DNA of 11,154 nt from Flavobacteriales bacterium. Its GTDB lineage: Bacteria; Bacteroidota; Bacteroidia; Flavobacteriales_D; Sanyastnellaceae. The notes under the pieces are model-generated. The model was not told the DNA's origin. It made no database searches and was given only the letters and a program-made list of their open reading frames with translations. A program made the position numbers and the translations under genes. The stretch lies in NCBI GenBank assembly GCA_015663855.1, contig DQRJ01000088.1, positions 1 through 11,154 on the forward strand, given 5' to 3'. This document shows, piece by piece, positions 8,326 to 11,154 of this stretch. Numbering within the stretch: position 1 is the first letter of the stretch; each line of letters opens with the position of its first letter.

Positions 8326-10722
8326 TCAAACGTTATCGACATACGTCTCTCCATAACCATATCCTTCAGCGTAACCTGAACCGTAGCTGTAGTATCCATA
8401 ACGTGCAGCATACTTACTATAGTATTTCAGTAGTCGTCTAGGTTTTATCCCGTTTAGAACGAATGAAGCATGACTGAGACTGTTTTGTTCTAATAAATCC
8501 TCAAGATGCCTAATTCCTCTACGAGATGATTGACTAGTGTTAGTCACTAAAAGCGCCGTATCGACGTGTTGCATCAGCACAAGAGCATCGCTAATAAGTA
8601 GGATGGGAGGAGTGTCTAGAATCACATAATCGTATTCTTTTTTCAACTCAGCAATAAGCGGTTTCATACGCTCACTTAAAATTAAATCTGAAGCATTTGG
8701 CGGTATAGGACCGGCTGAAATTATATCAAGAGTAGGGTAGGGGCCAGTTGTTTTAACATCTGAAATAGTCGCCTTTCCTACCAGCAAGTTGGAAGTTCCG
8801 GCTCGGTTTTTTAGGCCAAAGTATTCGTGAATCCTGGGTTTATGCAAATCGAAGTCTATCATCGCAACCTTCTTTCCCGCTTTTGCTAAAATAGAAGCTA
8901 GGTTAGAACTCACGAATGACTTACCCTCTGATGGGTGTAAAGATGAAACTAGAATGACATTCGCGCCTTCTTTTGCGAGAAGATATTGGAGGTTTGTCCT
9001 TAATGCGCGGAACGCTTCAGTTACGGAAGATCTGTTATCTGCTCTAACTGCAAGTGGATCTTCACTAACTCCCTTGTGAAAGGGTATACCTCCTATTACT
9101 GGGAATTTCGCAACTTCTCGAAGTTCACCCGTAGAATCAATGCGGGCGAAAAAGAAAAGACGAATCAATGCAATTACAATACCTAAAACGAATCCCGCTA
9201 GAACGTAAGTCAATATCGTCCGTTGTTTATTTGGACCCACGAGTCCCGCATATCTTGCCCTTTCAATAAGCGAGGCTTCGGGAGTAATATTCGCCCGTGC
9301 GATAATAGTAGTCGCTTTTTGTTCGAGCAAAAATAACGAGAGCTTCTCGTTTACGGCGAGTTTTCGCTCCATAGCGAGAATGTCGCGTTGAGTTTGAGGT
9401 AAACTCGCGAGTCGCACCTCTAAAAGTCGAATCTCCACGTTTAAATCATCCCTCCTTCCTTCTAGTGCAGACTTAAAATCTCCGAGATAACGCTTTATTC
9501 CTGTCCGTATCTGCGACAACGTAGAGTCCACTCTGCGAATTACGGACGCCCCTTCTTTTACATCTAAAAGAAGCGAAGATCGCCGAGCCTGTAGTGCGAA
9601 TAACTCACCCATTTGGTCTAACATCAGCTTATCTTCTACGAAAAGAAACGAAGTTGGAGGTAAAGCGGTGTTAGACGACGATGTGATTAAATAAGAATTT
9701 AAGCTATTGAGCGACTCGATTTGAAGATCCAGCTCACGCCTATTCCTTTCAAGATCCACAAGCATCGAGAAATATTGGGCCTGTTCCTTAGAAAGGTCAA
9801 TAATATTCTTCTGATCCTTGTAATAATCTACAAGTTGTGCCAAACTATCCGTCATCGACTCAATCTCAATAAGTTGATTGTCAATATATTCTTCAGCCTG
9901 GAGATTGCTAGCGTGACGAGCTTCAGCAGTGTAGTCTATATACGTAGAGGCTAGAGTATCTAGGAATCTCTTAGCTCTTGAAGGAAGCACATTACTACAA
10001 GTCAAAGTCACAATACTGGTCATTTCGATATTTCCAGCAGTCATTTGAGATCGGTATTGATATATCCGATTATTCCTATTATAAACTCGTATTCGGAAGT
10101 GCTGCTCTTTAGCTGCTTCCGTCCTAGCTGAATCGAATCTAACTTCTTTAGAAAGAGCAACTGAGATATTTAAACCATGAGCTGTAACAAGATCACCAAA
10201 CCTAGCATCTATCTCCACAATTCCTCCATCCTTTGTCTCAAAGGTGATTTTATATGTGGTGGAGCTTTGAATAAAAAGATTAAGAGATTTCCCTAGCATA
10301 CTTGGTGCAAAAGCCTCAGCTTGAACATCGATATCTAAAACTGAAAACCCTCCTACAGGTAATTCCTTAAGCCTTCCGACTAAAAATAAATCTAAGGGAT
10401 CATTAATTTTATCAATGCTTCTCCCGATTAAATCGTAGGAGTTCAGTATCCTAATCTGATTACGTGTTTCATCTAAGTAGCTTCCCCACATTGCTGTAGC
10501 GCGAGCATTTCCCATGCCTTGCAGGTCGCTAACCCCCCCTCCTCGGGTAAGTAAAATTTCAGCAGTAGCGTTGTATTTGTCTACTTGTCTATGAGTGACA
10601 ACTCGCCCTATACCATATCCAATTACCGCTAGCAGTACCATTAACCATCCACTTTTGCCTAAAAGTTTCACATATGGTCGAATATCCTCTGCAGATACTA
10701 TATCTTGTCTAGAATTGTTCAT
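8326..10722 (-). CDS. Wzc-type polysaccharide co-polymerase / bacterial tyrosine kinase
   Basis: This 798-residue inner-membrane protein would control chain length and export of capsule or exopolysaccharide through cycles of tyrosine autophosphorylation. Seen: TM1 at about 24-42; a periplasmic region to about 500 with long coiled-coil stretches (about 265-345 and 410-470); the GNVR-like segment MERKLAVNEKLSLFLLEQK at 451-469; TM2 at about 503-525; then the cytoplasmic BY-kinase. The kinase has SVTEAFRALRTNL (566-578), Walker A SLHPSEGKS (594-602), Walker A' MIDFDLHKP (621-629) and Walker B YVILDTPP (699-706). The tail is a tyrosine cluster with 11 Tyr between 767 and 794. Co-polymerase and kinase are fused in one chain, as in proteobacterial Wzc. 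No Wza-type export gene is next to it in the window. The upstream gap is only 25 bp to a divergent small gene. Confidence 0.93.
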   Translation of the reverse strand: MNNSRQDIVSAEDIRPYVKLLGKSGWLMVLLAVIGYGIGRVVTHRQVDKYNATAEILLTRGGGVSDLQGMGNARATAMWGSYLDETRNQIRILNSYDLIGRSIDKINDPLDLFLVGRLKELPVGGFSVLDIDVQAEAFAPSMLGKSLNLFIQSSTTYKITFETKDGGIVEIDARFGDLVTAHGLNISVALSKEVRFDSARTEAAKEQHFRIRVYNRNNRIYQYRSQMTAGNIEMTSIVTLTCSNVLPSRAKRFLDTLASTYIDYTAEARHASNLQAEEYIDNQLIEIESMTDSLAQLVDYYKDQKNIIDLSKEQAQYFSMLVDLERNRRELDLQIESLNSLNSYLITSSSNTALPPTSFLFVEDKLMLDQMGELFALQARRSSLLLDVKEGASVIRRVDSTLSQIRTGIKRYLGDFKSALEGRRDDLNVEIRLLEVRLASLPQTQRDILAMERKLAVNEKLSLFLLEQKATTIIARANITPEASLIERARYAGLVGPNKQRTILTYVLAGFVLGIVIALIRLFFFARIDSTGELREVAKFPVIGGIPFHKGVSEDPLAVRADNRSSVTEAFRALRTNLQYLLAKEGANVILVSSLHPSEGKSFVSSNLASILAKAGKKVAMIDFDLHKPRIHEYFGLKNRAGTSNLLVGKATISDVKTTGPYPTLDIISAGPIPPNASDLILSERMKPLIAELKKEYDYVILDTPPILLISDALVLMQHVDTALLVTNTSQSSRRGIRHLEDLLEQNSLSHASFVLNGIKPRRLLKYYSKYAARYGYYSYGSGYAEGYGYGETYVDNV

Positions 10723-10732
10723 ATTTGAAGTC

Positions 10733-10762
10733 CAAAGGTAATCCTACATGCCACATCACAAT
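10733..10762 (-). promoter_or_regulatory. Candidate promoter for the Wzc-type kinase gene (ATTG-N18-TACCTTTG)
   Basis: On the minus strand 10740-10733 reads TACCTTTG, a perfect Bacteroidota TAnnTTTG -7 box. It is preceded after 18 bp by ATTG (10762-10759), which is 3 of 4 to the -33 TTTG. The nine bases TTACCTTTG are identical to those before guaB. Transcription would start about 5 nt before the ATG at 10722, giving an almost leaderless mRNA, and the -33 half lies inside the divergent small gene. A caution is that the same bases read on the plus strand (AAAGG at 10734-10738, 9 bp before the ATG at 10748) could simply be the ribosome binding site of that gene. Confidence 0.4.
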
Positions 10763-11098
10763 TACATATCGCGAAACATCTTAGTTTCTTTTCTATTTTT
10801 TGTGTTTTTATCTCTTTCTACATCTATAATTTCAGCACAAGGTGAACCAGATGGTCTTTGTTGCGACCCTGATGGAACAAATTATAACTTCATTAATTGC
10901 TTCACCTCAGGCTGTTGCGGGATCTATGGAGATGGAATAGACGGTTGCGTTGAAGATCCAGACTGCACTAATTACAATCCTAATGACCCCTGTATAATCC
11001 CCATCTCCGATGGAATTCCATTTTTAATTATTGCAGGGGGAGTTTTGGCCTTTTTCAGACTTCGTGAGAAAAAGGAATTAGTCGCTATAGAAGCATAG
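10748..11098 (+). CDS. Small cysteine-rich secreted protein with exosortase-type C-terminal sorting signal
   Basis: This is a 116-residue protein of unrecognised specific family. Seen: a signal peptide of about 30 residues (NILVSFLFFVFLSLSTS, likely cut near ISA-QG). The mature part of about 50 residues has eight cysteines (38, 39, 51, 56, 57, 67, 73, 82) and two related motifs, CDPDGTNYN (39-47) and DPDCTNYNPNDPC (70-82). The tail at 85-109 has PISDG, then a hydrophobic stretch IPFLIIAGGVLAFF, then R-x-R-x-KK. This tripartite tail has the form of exosortase substrates (PEP-CTERM-like) and resembles the PI(D)xGI...AG tails on many small Bacteroidota proteins. Such proteins are thought to be cut near the motif and passed on to the envelope. 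It is divergent from the Wzc-type kinase gene, and a possible membrane-protein gene begins 2 bp after its stop. A single-pass membrane protein is the alternative. Confidence 0.8.
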   Translation: MPHHNYISRNILVSFLFFVFLSLSTSIISAQGEPDGLCCDPDGTNYNFINCFTSGCCGIYGDGIDGCVEDPDCTNYNPNDPCIIPISDGIPFLIIAGGVLAFFRLREKKELVAIEA

Positions 11099-11100
11099 GT

Positions 11101-11154
11101 GTGGCTGTATTAAAATTCTTTATAGGGTGTTTTGTGGCTTACCTATCGTGGTAT
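11101..11154 (+). CDS. Start of a possible membrane protein, truncated by the window edge (exosortase candidate)
   Basis: Two bases after the stop of the small cysteine-rich gene, a GTG opens a frame of 18 codons without a stop to the window edge: VAVLKFFIGCFVAYLSWY. It is almost wholly hydrophobic with one lysine, as expected for the first transmembrane helix of a membrane protein. The pattern KF...F...Y..WY resembles, to my eye, the first helix of Bacteroidota exosortase-family proteins, and an exosortase would fit beside a putative substrate and a polysaccharide gene. The frame continues upstream to a TGA at 11065, so ATT at 11077 is the only other possible start and GTG is preferred. No strong ribosome binding site is visible. 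With only 18 residues, the existence of the gene is moderately likely and its identity is speculative. Confidence 0.4.
   Translation, partial: MAVLKFFIGCFVAYLSWY

Noticed and set aside
8326..8433. Tyr/Gly-rich kinase tail as a low-complexity or frameshifted end
   Set aside because: A C-terminal tyrosine cluster is the normal autophosphorylation tail of this kinase family, so it is expected.
10720..10727. CATATTTG upstream of the small cysteine-rich gene as a plus-strand -7 box
   Set aside because: It matches TAnnTTTG at all but the first defined base, but no TTTG-like -33 element lies 18-21 bp upstream, so I do not call a promoter for this gene.
11068..11100. An upstream extension of the hydrophobic frame at 11101 overlapping the small gene
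   Set aside because: The frame is open from 11068, but it offers only a rare ATT start, and the added residues (SRYRSIG) give no family support.

Overview
This window most likely comes from a marine member of the Bacteroidota, near Flavobacteriales. The DNA is AT-rich. One protein ends in a type IX secretion (gliding-motility type) C-terminal domain. The PpiC/SurA proteins have the Bacteroidota architecture. Two gene starts have a TAnnTTTG box, the -7 element of Bacteroidota sigma factors. A small secreted protein carries DPxxTNYNP repeats, which are common in marine Bacteroidota. The species cannot be named from the sequence.

Layout. Almost everything is on the minus strand and is read from right to left. 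A long surface-polysaccharide tyrosine kinase of the Wzc type (10722-8326) is followed after 42 bp by a secreted multi-module protein with a type IX sorting domain (8283-6052). Next comes guaB, IMP dehydrogenase (best start 5961, stop 4486), with its own likely promoter. A 51-bp spacer with a strict 10-bp CGTTTT repeat separates guaB from three envelope-folding genes: a two-parvulin-domain isomerase (4434-2410), a SurA-like lipoprotein without a recognisable catalytic domain (2404-1529) and a SurA-type isomerase (1504-128). The 5' end of a family 2 glycosyltransferase gene overlaps the last of these and runs off the left edge (143-1).

On the plus strand at the right end is a gene for a 116-residue cysteine-rich secreted protein (10748-11098), divergent from the kinase gene. 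Its tail looks like an exosortase recognition signal: PISDG, a short hydrophobic segment, then basic residues. Two bases after its stop, a very hydrophobic reading frame opens and runs off the window. It could be the start of a membrane protein such as the partner exosortase.

How the parts fit. The kinase and glycosyltransferase point to surface polysaccharide synthesis. The parvulin proteins would fold outer-membrane and secreted proteins in the periplasm. The type IX cargo and the putative exosortase substrate would be delivered to the cell surface. guaB is a housekeeping gene of GMP synthesis lying between them. The most interesting spot is the right edge, where a tiny putative exosortase substrate sits against a polysaccharide kinase gene and perhaps against its own processing enzyme. 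No tRNA, rRNA, CRISPR array, insertion sequence or convincing intrinsic terminator was seen.
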